In this document: one piece after another, positions 15,553 through 24,448 of the stretch
Layout: the number at the start of each line of letters is the position of its first letter
How positions within the stretch are numbered: the first letter of the stretch is position 1
Origin: JAFGHJ01 sp964525555
Lineage (GTDB): Bacteria; Hydrothermota; UBA3072
Length of the DNA stretch: 64,000 nt
Direction of reading: 5' to 3'
Assembly (NCBI GenBank): GCA_964525555.1
Contig: CAZGHN010000006.1
Location: 99,219-163,218 of the forward strand
The notes under the pieces: model-generated
The model's database searches: none
The model's input: the letters and a program-made list of their open reading frames with translations, nothing else
Told to the model about the DNA's origin: nothing
Program-made: the position numbers and the translations under genes

Positions 15553-17709
15553 ATGGATTTAATAATAGTTGAATCTCCGGCAAAAGCCAGAACAATTACC
15601 AATTATCTAAAGAAAACTAAGGTAATGGCAACAATGGGTCATATTAAGGATCTTCCGAAGAGTAAGATAGGTATAGATTTTGATAATGGGTTCAATCCGG
15701 ATTATAAAATAATAAAAGGGAAAGGAAAAATTGTAAAAGAGATAGTAAAAGCTAGTAAAAAGAGCGATAGGGTTTTTATAGCAACCGATCCGGATAGAGA
15801 AGGGGAGGCTATTGCCTATCATCTCCAGGAAGAACTGCCGGTTGCGCCCAAAAGAGTTATGTTCTATGAGATGACAAAAAACGGTATAAATAAAGGCATC
15901 AGCGAACCTTGTGATGTCGATATGAATAAGGTTTTTTCTCAGCGTACAAGGAGAATTCTGGACAGATTAGTTGGGTATAAAATCAGTCCTTTGCTGTGGA
16001 AAGCTATTCGAAGGGGATTGTCTGCCGGGAGAGTTCAAAGTGTGGTTCTCCGGCTTATTTGCGAGAGGGAAGAGGAAATTGATAATTTCGTGCCTGAGGA
16101 TTACTGGGTATTCAAAGGTCTTTTTGTTCATCCCCACGGTGAATTCGAGGCAAATCTTGAAAAAATCGATGGGAAAAAGGCAAATATCGCAACTAAAAAG
16201 GATGCTGAAAAAATTAAAAAAGCTTTGAAAAATGCTAGTTTTTCAGTTAAAGAATTCAATAAAAGTGACGTTAAGCAGTCTCCTTTTCCGCCTTTGATAA
16301 CGAGTACTCTGCAAAGAGGTGCTTCCAACAATTTCGGGTTTCCTATAAAAAAGACAATGTATGTTGCGCAGCGCCTGTATGAGGGTATTGCGCTTCCTGA
16401 GGGAACAACAGGTCTTATTACTTATATGAGAACAGATTCTTTTAGAATTTCCAAAGATGCCGAAGGAAGTATGCGAAAATTTATTAAGGATAATTATGGA
16501 GATAATTATCTGCCGGCAAAGCCCAATGTTTATAAATCAAAGAAAGGTGCGCAGGAAGCTCATGAGGCAATTAGACCGACAGATATAACCAGGACACCGG
16601 AATCTATTAAAGAACATCTAAAGCCCGAGGAATATAAGCTCTATAAACTTATATGGGAAAGAGCGCTGGCCAGTCAGTTCGAAGATGCTGTTTTTGATTC
16701 CAGAAAAGTTACGGTTGAAACTTCCTCTTATGAGTTCAAAGGTTCTTCAAAGAATTTGAAATTCGATGGATTTTATAAAATTCTTGCTCCTCCTAAGGAG
16801 CAAAATATTATACCCCTGATGGAAGTGGGTGATTCCGTAAGCCTTAAAAAACTTGATGACGAGAAAAAAACTACCGAACCTCCTGCAAGGTATTCCGAAG
16901 CTACAATGGTTAGAGAAATGGAAAAACGGGGGATAGGACGTCCAAGTACGTATTCTCCGACCATATCGACTCTTTTGGTAAGAACTTACATTAAAAAGAT
17001 AAAAGGTTTTCTTGTGCCTCAGGAAATAGGTAAGATTGTAAATAAAGTTTTGGTTTCTAATTTTGGTTCAACGATTATAAATTGTGATTTTACTTCTTCT
17101 ATGGAAGAAGATTTGGATAAAATCGAGGAAGGTAAGGAAGACTGGCGTAAATCCGTCGAAGTTTTTTATGATTCTTTCAAGAATGATCTTGAGGCAGTCG
17201 AGGAAAAAATTCCCGAGATTAGAGACAGTATAAGCGAAAAGACAGATAGAAAGTGTCCTAAATGCGGGAAAAATTTGATAGTAAAATGGGGCCGTTACGG
17301 TAAATTTCTTGCTTGTCCGGGTTATCCGGAGGATTGCGAGGGCTATACTGAACCGCATGAAGATGACATTCTTAATGAGAAATGTCCTAAATGCGGGGGA
17401 AAGGTAATCCTACGTCAGGGGAGGTTCGGGAGGTTTAAAGCCTGCGGGAATTATCCCGAATGTGATTGGAGTGCTTCGGTTTCGACCGGCGTAAAATGTC
17501 CCAAGTGCGGTAAAGGCGAATTTATTGAAAGAAAATCTAAAAAGGGGAGAGTTTTCTATCCTTGTTCTACCGAAGATTGCGATAATGTTTTGTGGGATAA
17601 ACCAGTTGGGGAAGAGTGCCCAAAATGTAATGCGCCTTTTATGGTTGAAAAGATGAACGCACGCCAGGATTATATTTACTGCCTTGAGTGTAAACATAAG
17701 GAAATGTAA
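15553..17709 (+). CDS. topA: DNA topoisomerase I
   Basis: 718-residue type IA topoisomerase that relaxes negative supercoils. The Toprim domain starts at 'DLIIVESPAKARTITNYL' and has 'ATDPDREGEAIAYHL' (acidic metal site). The active tyrosine is Tyr291 in 'GLITYMRTDS'. The C-terminus has four zinc-ribbon units: 'CPKCGKNL', 'CPKCGGKV', 'CPKCGKGEF' and 'CPKCNAPF'. No Shine-Dalgarno is obvious; the ATG follows repeat-like 'ctttgtggctaaaaaaag'. Confidence 0.97.
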   Translation: MDLIIVESPAKARTITNYLKKTKVMATMGHIKDLPKSKIGIDFDNGFNPDYKIIKGKGKIVKEIVKASKKSDRVFIATDPDREGEAIAYHLQEELPVAPKRVMFYEMTKNGINKGISEPCDVDMNKVFSQRTRRILDRLVGYKISPLLWKAIRRGLSAGRVQSVVLRLICEREEEIDNFVPEDYWVFKGLFVHPHGEFEANLEKIDGKKANIATKKDAEKIKKALKNASFSVKEFNKSDVKQSPFPPLITSTLQRGASNNFGFPIKKTMYVAQRLYEGIALPEGTTGLITYMRTDSFRISKDAEGSMRKFIKDNYGDNYLPAKPNVYKSKKGAQEAHEAIRPTDITRTPESIKEHLKPEEYKLYKLIWERALASQFEDAVFDSRKVTVETSSYEFKGSSKNLKFDGFYKILAPPKEQNIIPLMEVGDSVSLKKLDDEKKTTEPPARYSEATMVREMEKRGIGRPSTYSPTISTLLVRTYIKKIKGFLVPQEIGKIVNKVLVSNFGSTIINCDFTSSMEEDLDKIEEGKEDWRKSVEVFYDSFKNDLEAVEEKIPEIRDSISEKTDRKCPKCGKNLIVKWGRYGKFLACPGYPEDCEGYTEPHEDDILNEKCPKCGGKVILRQGRFGRFKACGNYPECDWSASVSTGVKCPKCGKGEFIERKSKKGRVFYPCSTEDCDNVLWDKPVGEECPKCNAPFMVEKMNARQDYIYCLECKHKEM

Positions 17710-17729
17710 ACTGCTGAAAGCAGTTTACA
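17705..17729 (+). terminator. Hairpin overlapping the topA stop
   Basis: TGTAAACTGCT-GAA-AGCAGTTTACA is a perfect 11-bp stem with a GAA triloop that includes the topA TAA. No U-run follows, so it may protect the 3' end of the mRNA rather than terminate transcription. Confidence 0.5.
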
Positions 17730-17991
17730 GTATATCAGTGAATTCGTGAATCAGTAAATTAGTATACTTATTTTACTAATAACTAAGTAATGTTGCCTTT
17801 GTGTGAGAAATTAGGTTTTAGGTCTTTGGTTTTGGGTTTTAGTAAAGAAGAAAATAAAATCTCTACATGTTCTACATGTTAAAAATTAAATGGGGTGTGT
17901 TGTGTTTTAAATAAACACACATCATTCTTTTTTTCAGTGTGCTCTGAGTTTTTTTCTTTGTGCTCTCCGTGTCTTTGTGTGAGAATCTATT
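17730..17991. repeat. Intergenic repeats between convergent topA and the subtilase gene
   Basis: Contains 'cagtgaattcgtgaatcagt'-type 8-bp period sequence, then reverse-oriented 'cacagag' repeat copies (17935-17985, 'tttgtgctctccgtgtcttt'). No gene seen. Confidence 0.6.
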
Positions 17992-20553
17992 TTATTTCGC
18001 TATTTTTATAATTTTCGTTTCTTCTACCTTTTCTCCGTCTATTTTTAAAACCGCGAAATAAACACCGGAAACGAGGTTCTCTCCCCATTTCGTTGAGTAA
18101 GTACCAGGGTCCATTTTTTCATCCAGTAGAGTTGCCATTTTTCTTCCGGTTTTATCGAAAATAGATAAATTTATATCTGCTTTTGTTGTTATACTTAACT
18201 GTATATCCGTTTTATCTATAAAGGGGCTCTTGATGGATAAGTATTTATATTTACTTGCAGTTATATCATCTCCGTCAATGATGCCTCCTTGCGGAGCGAA
18301 TCCTCCTACTGCGGCTACTGCAAAAGGTATTGAACCGTTAGGACAATTATAACCCTTAACAGTGATAGTGTAAGTACCGAATAGACCGGAAGATAGCCAT
18401 ACTACTTCAACGTTATTTACCCTGTCTGCCGAGCCTCCTGTTTGGGAATATCCTCCGGAAAATACATTGCCTCTGTATCTATTGCTATTGGGCGCTGTAA
18501 CAATTAAATCCAGGTCGTTAATAAGTGTGGGATTCGCCAGTGTGCTTGCAGTCGTATCAGCCCATGCGAGAACAAATTTTAAAGGTTCTGTTGTGGTTGT
18601 AACATCGATTGTCATTACAGTTGAATCGTTTGTCGATACTCCTGAAGAGTTATCGTTTACGTACAGAAGTCTTGATTCTACCGAGAAATGAAGTGCATTA
18701 TCGAGCACGACTCGTCCCCAGCCTTCTGCTCTACTTGGGACAGGATTCCCGTCATTCATATCAACTGAAGAGGCTATTAGTACTGCTTTAACGAGTGCCG
18801 CTGAAGGTGAAAGAGGTGTTCCCGATAGCGTGTCACCGGTCGGATAAAATCCGTCGAGAAAATACTGTCTAATCATAGCGCAGGCTCCTGATATTTGAGG
18901 AGCTGCCTGTGATGTTCCGACCATTCCTCCTAATTGTCCGTGAGCAGAATCTATAGCCCAGGTATATTCAGGATTTGCCCCCCAGATAAAATGTCTGTAA
19001 GCTGAAAAAGGATCGGTACCTCCTGGAGCCACTACTTCGGGTTTTATTCTTCCGTCGGTTGTCCATCCTCTACCTGAAAAAGAAGCCATGGAATCTGGTG
19101 AAATGTCGTATGTCGGATTCCAGCACGCTCCTACTGCTATGCAGTTTTTAGCTGTCGCCGGACAACCTACGGTTGTATCTCTCGGACCAAAATTGCCTGC
19201 CGAGAAGACAACGACAAAGTCTTTGTTATTCCAGACAGCATTATCAATATCTAATGCTGCTCCGAAATATTCTCCGAAGAGACTGGTGTAATCCCAGGAG
19301 TTTTGATGTATTCTTGAGTTATAGGTAGTATAAGCCTTGTTGAGAGAAGTAGCCAAGTTGAATGAACCCAGTTTACAGGAGTCATTTTGAGTATAACCCA
19401 TATCCTGTATATATAGTCTTACAGGGAAATAATCCGGAGTATTTCCTCTTGTTTGTCCGCCCCAATCATATATTGACATTAAATTAGTACCTCTGGGATG
19501 ATTATTAGCTATTGAAGGATTGGCGGCTACGATAGAAGAAACATTTGTTCCGTGGGAACATCCGCCTGGGGCAACAGGAGTTCTTGTTTCTACTAAATCT
19601 CCTCCTTCGTCTGTATATGCCTGTACAGATATGTGATTACTTCCAGGAGGGTCATCCTGTGGGTCCTGGAAAAATCCGCTCCAGTAATCCAGTCCTGTAT
19701 CAAAAATAGTTACGATTTCTCCTTTACCTGTTACTCCTTTATCCGCGAGTGTAATTCCGCTTGTTACCGTATCCCAGAGTTGTCCCAGGTCTATATCCGA
19801 TGCCATTGTAAAGCTATCCAGAGGAACCTGAACTGAATATCTCCAGGTGGAGGAAGAAAGCACTTTTTTCGCGTATCGGACTATGGATTCTACTCCCTTT
19901 ATCTTTGCTAGCGCGTTTAGCGAATCGGGTCGTATTCTAACGATCATTCTGTTGTTATTTTTCTCTATTTGCTGTATATCCGAACCCCAGTTTTTCAGTT
20001 GTTCTGAGATATCATATATTGAAACACCTTCAAAAACTTGAACGGAAAGTTGAAGTAAAGGGTCATTTTCTCTCCATAATTCGTCTTTTCCGCAATTGCA
20101 TTCCCCTTTGCTTATAATTTCTAATTGTCCATCTTTAAACCTTCCGGTAGCCATAGGAAGTTTATTTTCTATTTCTTCTTCTCTTGTTTTGTAAGCACTC
20201 GGATGAATTTTGTATTCTGGATGAAATAATCCTATCCATCTTACGAATGGTAATTGTTCTGCATTTGCCTTTTCTTCGGGTGTCATCTCCACTATATACG
20301 CGAAATGGGGGATATAGTCGTGGAATACGCCTCCTGCCTCGGCTATTTTTTCTTTCCACTCGGTATAAATCGGTCCTGTGAATTGTAAGATATAATAGTT
20401 TTCTCCGTCTACTTCAGTTGCCTGCAGTGCACTTCGCAGTTTCGGAGTGCTTTTAAGCGGATCGAATTTGTTGTTTACAAGTGAAATTGACATATCATTT
20501 GAAGCGAAAATAGAGTAAGTTATAAAAAGAAACATTACGAATAGTTTTTTCAT
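17992..20553 (-). CDS. Secreted subtilisin-like serine protease with Por/T9SS-like C-terminal domain
   Basis: 853 residues. A signal peptide (about 1-17) and a long propeptide-like region (about 45-240) precede the S8 catalytic domain. Asp285 is in 'VTIFDTGLDY', His334 in 'SHGTNVSSI', Asn453 in 'FSAGNFG' and Ser548 in 'GTSQAAP'; the set is complete, so it should be active. A beta-sandwich follows. The last about 75 residues ('INLSIFDKTGRKMATLLDE', '...GVYFAVLKIDG...') resemble the FlgD-like/type A C-terminal sorting domain of secreted proteins in Bacteroidetes and relatives. It has its own promoter and GGAGG. It lies at the edge of the Rhs island; a role in processing Rhs proteins is speculation. 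Confidence 0.93.
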   Translation of the reverse strand: MKKLFVMFLFITYSIFASNDMSISLVNNKFDPLKSTPKLRSALQATEVDGENYYILQFTGPIYTEWKEKIAEAGGVFHDYIPHFAYIVEMTPEEKANAEQLPFVRWIGLFHPEYKIHPSAYKTREEEIENKLPMATGRFKDGQLEIISKGECNCGKDELWRENDPLLQLSVQVFEGVSIYDISEQLKNWGSDIQQIEKNNNRMIVRIRPDSLNALAKIKGVESIVRYAKKVLSSSTWRYSVQVPLDSFTMASDIDLGQLWDTVTSGITLADKGVTGKGEIVTIFDTGLDYWSGFFQDPQDDPPGSNHISVQAYTDEGGDLVETRTPVAPGGCSHGTNVSSIVAANPSIANNHPRGTNLMSIYDWGGQTRGNTPDYFPVRLYIQDMGYTQNDSCKLGSFNLATSLNKAYTTYNSRIHQNSWDYTSLFGEYFGAALDIDNAVWNNKDFVVVFSAGNFGPRDTTVGCPATAKNCIAVGACWNPTYDISPDSMASFSGRGWTTDGRIKPEVVAPGGTDPFSAYRHFIWGANPEYTWAIDSAHGQLGGMVGTSQAAPQISGACAMIRQYFLDGFYPTGDTLSGTPLSPSAALVKAVLIASSVDMNDGNPVPSRAEGWGRVVLDNALHFSVESRLLYVNDNSSGVSTNDSTVMTIDVTTTTEPLKFVLAWADTTASTLANPTLINDLDLIVTAPNSNRYRGNVFSGGYSQTGGSADRVNNVEVVWLSSGLFGTYTITVKGYNCPNGSIPFAVAAVGGFAPQGGIIDGDDITASKYKYLSIKSPFIDKTDIQLSITTKADINLSIFDKTGRKMATLLDEKMDPGTYSTKWGENLVSGVYFAVLKIDGEKVEETKIIKIAK

Positions 20554-20576
20554 AAAACCTCCATGGTTATGCTTAT

Positions 20577-20605
20577 ATTATGCGAAATTTTACTCGATAT
20601 GTCAA
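20577..20605 (-). promoter_or_regulatory. Promoter of the subtilase gene
   Basis: Minus strand: TTGACA (20600-20605), 17-bp spacer, CATAAT (20577-20582). GGAGG stands 5 nt before the start codon. Confidence 0.6.
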
Positions 20606-20617
20606 TGGTTTATTTTG

Positions 20618-20905
20618 CCACGAAGACAAACAAAAAACATTTAACACAGAGTACACAGAGAAAAACAAAAAACACAGAGATCACAGAGAAAAAACTATGT
20701 TTCGTGTTTTTAAAACCCAACCCGCCTCAGTTAATTTTTCACATGTAGAACATGTAGGTATTGTAGTTTTGTTTTTTACAATTTAACTATTTTTCTATTT
20801 AACAATTCAACTGATTCGAAGAATCTATAACACTGATTCACCGATTCACTATTTTACTGAATCACTGCTGTCTATTGATGCAATTTTTTCATAAGTGATA
20901 CCGTT
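20618..20905. repeat. Composite repeat block, copy 1
   Basis: Order: 'cacagag' copies, then about 64 bp (around 20693-20756) almost identical to 36650-36713, then AT-rich 'aacaattcaactgattcgaagaatc' with the GAA hairpin, then 'gatgcaattttttc'. The same order is found at 36590-36840. Each block lies just downstream of a minus-strand lipoprotein gene. No gene is seen in 20606-20997. Confidence 0.7.
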
Positions 20906-20997
20906 GATATTTTCATTGGTGACCCCAATTATACGCCAATTACGCAATTACAGAAGATTCAAAACCAATTTCATTGATATTGAATATCAAAGTAATC

Positions 20998-22302
20998 TTA
21001 GTCAGATACCTTGGGTTCCCATAATTTTAGTTCGCTTATACATGCGTCATTATATTTGGAACCCTTGTATATATCTTTAATAATGAATTTGACGGATTTA
21101 GTAACATGTGGTTCGATTTTAATCTTTTGTAAATCCATAGTATCTTTTAAATCTAGATTCATTGTTGAGCCATCCGAGAATGATATCTCAAGGGTTTTTA
21201 TTCTATTATTGGCATTAAATATGGCTTTTGATTTAGAGTAACCTGAAATGATATCAATTCTTTCGATATTATATTCCTCATCGAAATCCAATTGTATCCA
21301 TTCGCCTATACCGTCTCCTTCCGAACCTTCAACCCAGGCTGTATTATCATCATTATCAAATATATTGTCTATATCATATAAAAACTTGTTATTTTTATCG
21401 GTAAGAGTAGAAGAGCAGGTCACTTTCATATGATGTCTTTGAATTAACCCTTCGTTTTTCTTTAATTCCGCGATAATATTGTCTAAGTCTAACTCATAAC
21501 AATCGACAAGTAGCCCGTTATCTCTGTTTTTCTCAAGGAAATCTATGACTTCCGGATTACAGATTTCTTCTATGTGAGAAAGGAAATCATCAATTGGATA
21601 ATAAACATCAGGTTTATTTATACTTTCTTCGAACGAATTAAGAATAAAATTAAGATTTTTCTCGTACTCATGATTGACCAGACAATAAGCTTCCGCAATC
21701 GCTAATTCCTCTCTTATTCCCTTTGGCTTGAAATTCTTTAAAACTTCTACAATCCTTTTATCTCGTAATTCTGCCAATCTCCATAAAATTGGTAATGTAG
21801 ATATATTTTTACTTTTAAACGGACCATCGAATGGACTCTTATTATCTTTATTGTGTAATTCATTATAGAGTTCTTGCATAAGATAGTCAAAAACTTTTGG
21901 TTTATTTATCTTCTCTAAAATAGATAAAGCAATATATAATGAATATTCACCTTTTTCGATATATCTCTTAACTTTACTATATAAATTTGATTTTCTATCT
22001 GATGATATTTCTTTTAGAATCGACTCAAATAAATGTAATAATTTCTTTTCTTCAATATCGTCAGATAGCGAAAAGCTTTCAATTATACTTTTACTGGCTT
22101 CATCTGTACCAATCTCAATTAAATTTTCATAAGCTTGTTTTATTTTTTGATGATCTTCTTTGGTATTGATGCCTTCTGCAAGAATATTTCTAATAATATT
22201 AGCGTGACGTTCAACATCTAAATCTTGTGATTTGTCTCCATTTGCTGATAATTGATAGCAAGAGCTAACAAAACATAGAATTATAAGGATACACGTTTTC
22301 AT
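20998..22302 (-). CDS. Lipoprotein with helical repeats and NADase-type glycan-binding domain
   Basis: 434 residues. The N-terminus 'ILIILCFVSSC' is a lipoprotein signal with Cys at about 15. Residues about 30-285 are alpha-helical, HEAT-like. The C-terminal about 140 residues carry 'IFDNDDNTAWVEGSEGDGIG', then 'EWIQLDF', 'GYSKSKAIFNANNRIKTLEI' and 'YNDACISELKLWEP'. I read this as the discoidin-like glycan-binding domain named after streptococcal NADase. It lies 68 bp after an orphan Rhs tip (22371-23324) on the same strand, where an immunity gene is expected. Immunity is inference. Confidence 0.72.
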   Translation of the reverse strand: MKTCILIILCFVSSCYQLSANGDKSQDLDVERHANIIRNILAEGINTKEDHQKIKQAYENLIEIGTDEASKSIIESFSLSDDIEEKKLLHLFESILKEISSDRKSNLYSKVKRYIEKGEYSLYIALSILEKINKPKVFDYLMQELYNELHNKDNKSPFDGPFKSKNISTLPILWRLAELRDKRIVEVLKNFKPKGIREELAIAEAYCLVNHEYEKNLNFILNSFEESINKPDVYYPIDDFLSHIEEICNPEVIDFLEKNRDNGLLVDCYELDLDNIIAELKKNEGLIQRHHMKVTCSSTLTDKNNKFLYDIDNIFDNDDNTAWVEGSEGDGIGEWIQLDFDEEYNIERIDIISGYSKSKAIFNANNRIKTLEISFSDGSTMNLDLKDTMDLQKIKIEPHVTKSVKFIIKDIYKGSKYNDACISELKLWEPKVSD

Positions 22303-22370
22303 ATTCTATACTCCTTTTTTAGATTTAACGCTCAGTGTTAAGTAATTCATGGTTCTAAGATTTATCAGCG

Positions 22371-23324
22371 TTATTCCCAATAATAGTTGGGTCCGGCAAG
22401 GTCGGTTTTCGGATTAAACACCCGGGTGTTATCTGTTGGTGAAAGCAAAGATTGTAATGTATTATCTTCGGTAAACATTATATAAATGTTATCTTCTTTA
22501 GGGTCGAAATCTTTGAAGTTCGCGTAAAAAGCTTTTTCATCTTCTCTGCTCATGAAAAGTACGCATCCTGCACTTTTTTCACCAAAGTGAAATAAACATA
22601 AAGTTTTATAATTTTTACCCGAGGCTGATTGAGTCACTGTTAATGAAATTTTAGTCCCTATTTCATTTGGCCACAAGTCTTTTCCACCACGATCAGAAGC
22701 GTCAAGATTAGCTATATAAAGTGGAACTCCCTTGTTGGTTTTTGTAAATGTATTACTTTCCTTAAACACACCAGCATATTTAACATTTGATGGCACAGAT
22801 AAATATGGCTTGCCATTTTCTGCTGATGTATTTGCTTGACTATTTACCCTAAATTGAGAATTTAAGATAAATTTGTCATCCGCTGTCAGCCTTAGATTAT
22901 CACAGTAACCTCCCGAATACCCAACATAATTCCTTACTACATTAATATTATAATCGGTTAAGCCACCAAGGTCAATTCGATTAATCGGATCATTTGTCGC
23001 GTACACATAAGGATTTAGACTTTGTGGGCCGGTTAAAAATAAATCTTGAGGCATAAGCGTATGCGGATCAGGGGTTATAAATCTCCCGGTATTACTGCTA
23101 TAATACCTTGCTCCAAAGTAATTGAATCCAGACTTATCTTTTTCCTTTCCGGTGAAATCCCTATTGTCTTCAAGTGTTCCTGAAGTGCTTAAATTTATAC
23201 CAAAACTCTCATATGACTTCTCCTTCACAATATCATCCTCATCTGTAATCATAATGGGGGAACCCAGTCTGTCAAGATGATAGAAATACAATTTCCCATC
23301 CTTTTCTTTGGCAAGGAGGCGGTT
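22371..23324 (-). CDS. Orphan Rhs C-terminal cassette 3 (possible peptidoglycan-directed tip)
   Basis: Rhs homology opens at 23324 ('NRLLAKEKDGKL'), directly after an in-frame stop and 17 bp beyond the stop of the preceding gene. A TTG at 23291 is the only start-like codon nearby. The core follows: 'YHLDRLGSPIMITDED', 'NRDFTGKEKDKSGFNYFGA' with 'RYYSSNTGRFITPDP', and 'NPYVYATNDPINRIDLGGL'. The unique tip is about 195 residues and contains 'FHFGEKSAGCVLF' (His235, Cys243 counting from 23291), weakly like the SxGC centre of L,D-transpeptidase folds; the His-Cys spacing is too short for a classic YkuD domain. It probably is a displaced toxin end, perhaps silent until recombined. Confidence 0.72.
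   Translation of the reverse strand, partial: NRLLAKEKDGKLYFYHLDRLGSPIMITDEDDIVKEKSYESFGINLSTSGTLEDNRDFTGKEKDKSGFNYFGARYYSSNTGRFITPDPHTLMPQDLFLTGPQSLNPYVYATNDPINRIDLGGLTDYNINVVRNYVGYSGGYCDNLRLTADDKFILNSQFRVNSQANTSAENGKPYLSVPSNVKYAGVFKESNTFTKTNKGVPLYIANLDASDRGGKDLWPNEIGTKISLTVTQSASGKNYKTLCLFHFGEKSAGCVLFMSREDEKAFYANFKDFDPKEDNIYIMFTEDNTLQSLLSPTDNTRVFNPKTDLAGPNYYWE
23248..23275 (-). promoter_or_regulatory. Promoter-like sequence inside Rhs core (cassette 3)
   Basis: TTGACA (23270-23275), 16 bp, TATGAT (23248-23253) on the minus strand, within codons for 'LDRLGSPIMI'. The same arrangement is at 25245-25272 and 28335-28362. It may be coincidence of codon choice, but the full-length Rhs genes have TTGACC or TTAACC instead. 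Confidence 0.4.
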
Positions 23325-23341
23325 TTAAAAGAATTTAATAT

Positions 23342-24391
23342 TTATTTTTTAAGGTTAACCAGAAAAACTTTGTCCTTTGAATCTTTATCACGCATTAAAA
23401 AAACTATCTTCAAACCATCAGGAGACCATTTAGCTGCATGGTTTTTCCTGTATTCTTCTTTGAACCCAAATATTTTCACTGATTTTCCGGTCTCTAAAGA
23501 ATATATAAAGACTCCTTCGATAGTTGAATATACCAATTTTTTATCATCCGGAGAAAATGCGCCTGGTGCGAAACCTGGTAGGTATCGAAAATTATCATCG
23601 TTAAAACTAAATAACTTAATATATTTTAAAGTATTAACATTGTAAATCCAATATTCATAAACCGAATTCTCATTTTCAGAAGGCCGATAACTAGCATAAA
23701 ATAAGAACATATTTCCGTCCGAGGACCATACTGGATCCGGATAAGCGGATTTTAAGTCTGTAAGACCGGGAATAACTACTTTTTTGAATTTCTGCTCTTC
23801 CAGATTAAAAAACCACATTCTTTCATCGTAATTTGGTTCTCCCGTCAATGAATCCCTTGGATTACATAAGTCTATAACAATAAAAAGATCGGTCCGAGTT
23901 CCAAAATTTATAGCGCTATTATCGCTGGCATACCTTTGGAATCCCTCAGGGAGACTAACGCTTTTCTTCTCTCCTGACGGATATTTTATTCTAAGTGTAT
24001 CTTTATATATCCTGACCACGTATTCCCTGCAGGGACTTACAGCCCAATCATATCCAAACTTCTTAATCGTGTCTACATCAAAGACTTCTTTTATATTCTC
24101 CTTGTTCTTACAATTATCATAGTATAATCTTATAAACTCCATTTCATTAATGCGTAAAGAATCTTTAGTTTCCAGGTCAAGAAGATAATATTCGTTATAA
24201 GGTTTATATATGGTTTTACCAGAACCTCTATATAGGATTTTATTGGATTCAGTCCACTCATATAGGTATTCTATCTTGTCCGCTTCAAATATTGCCTGAG
24301 CTTTGTAATAGTCAGAGCTACACATACTTATGGTTAGACAGATTAAATTAAGATTAAATAGAAACATCTTGTTTCTCCTCCAATTTTTCAT
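23342..24391 (-). CDS. Secreted TolB/WD40-like beta-propeller protein
   Basis: 349 residues, with a signal peptide after a short charged start (MKNWRRNKMFLFNLNLICLT). Repeats have the TolB-type pattern 'P.WSSDGNMFLFYAS', 'GAFSPDDKKLVYST' and 'AKWSPDGLKIVFL' about every 45-60 residues. It is the gene immediately 3' of the L,D-transpeptidase-like Rhs tip (24449-25957), 57 bp away. A related propeller follows cassette 1. I propose it as a periplasmic immunity candidate. TolB itself is excluded by the lack of the N-terminal TolB domain. Confidence 0.7.
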   Translation of the reverse strand: MKNWRRNKMFLFNLNLICLTISMCSSDYYKAQAIFEADKIEYLYEWTESNKILYRGSGKTIYKPYNEYYLLDLETKDSLRINEMEFIRLYYDNCKNKENIKEVFDVDTIKKFGYDWAVSPCREYVVRIYKDTLRIKYPSGEKKSVSLPEGFQRYASDNSAINFGTRTDLFIVIDLCNPRDSLTGEPNYDERMWFFNLEEQKFKKVVIPGLTDLKSAYPDPVWSSDGNMFLFYASYRPSENENSVYEYWIYNVNTLKYIKLFSFNDDNFRYLPGFAPGAFSPDDKKLVYSTIEGVFIYSLETGKSVKIFGFKEEYRKNHAAKWSPDGLKIVFLMRDKDSKDKVFLVNLKK

Positions 24392-24448
24392 TTTTTTATA
24401 TTAAAGATAATACATTTCTATACTTATTCATACTTACCTTAACTCATT

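Noticed and set aside
22371..23324. Calling cassette 3 a definite L,D-transpeptidase
   Set aside because: The SAGC motif is suggestive, but His235 is only 8 residues before Cys243, too close for the YkuD arrangement.
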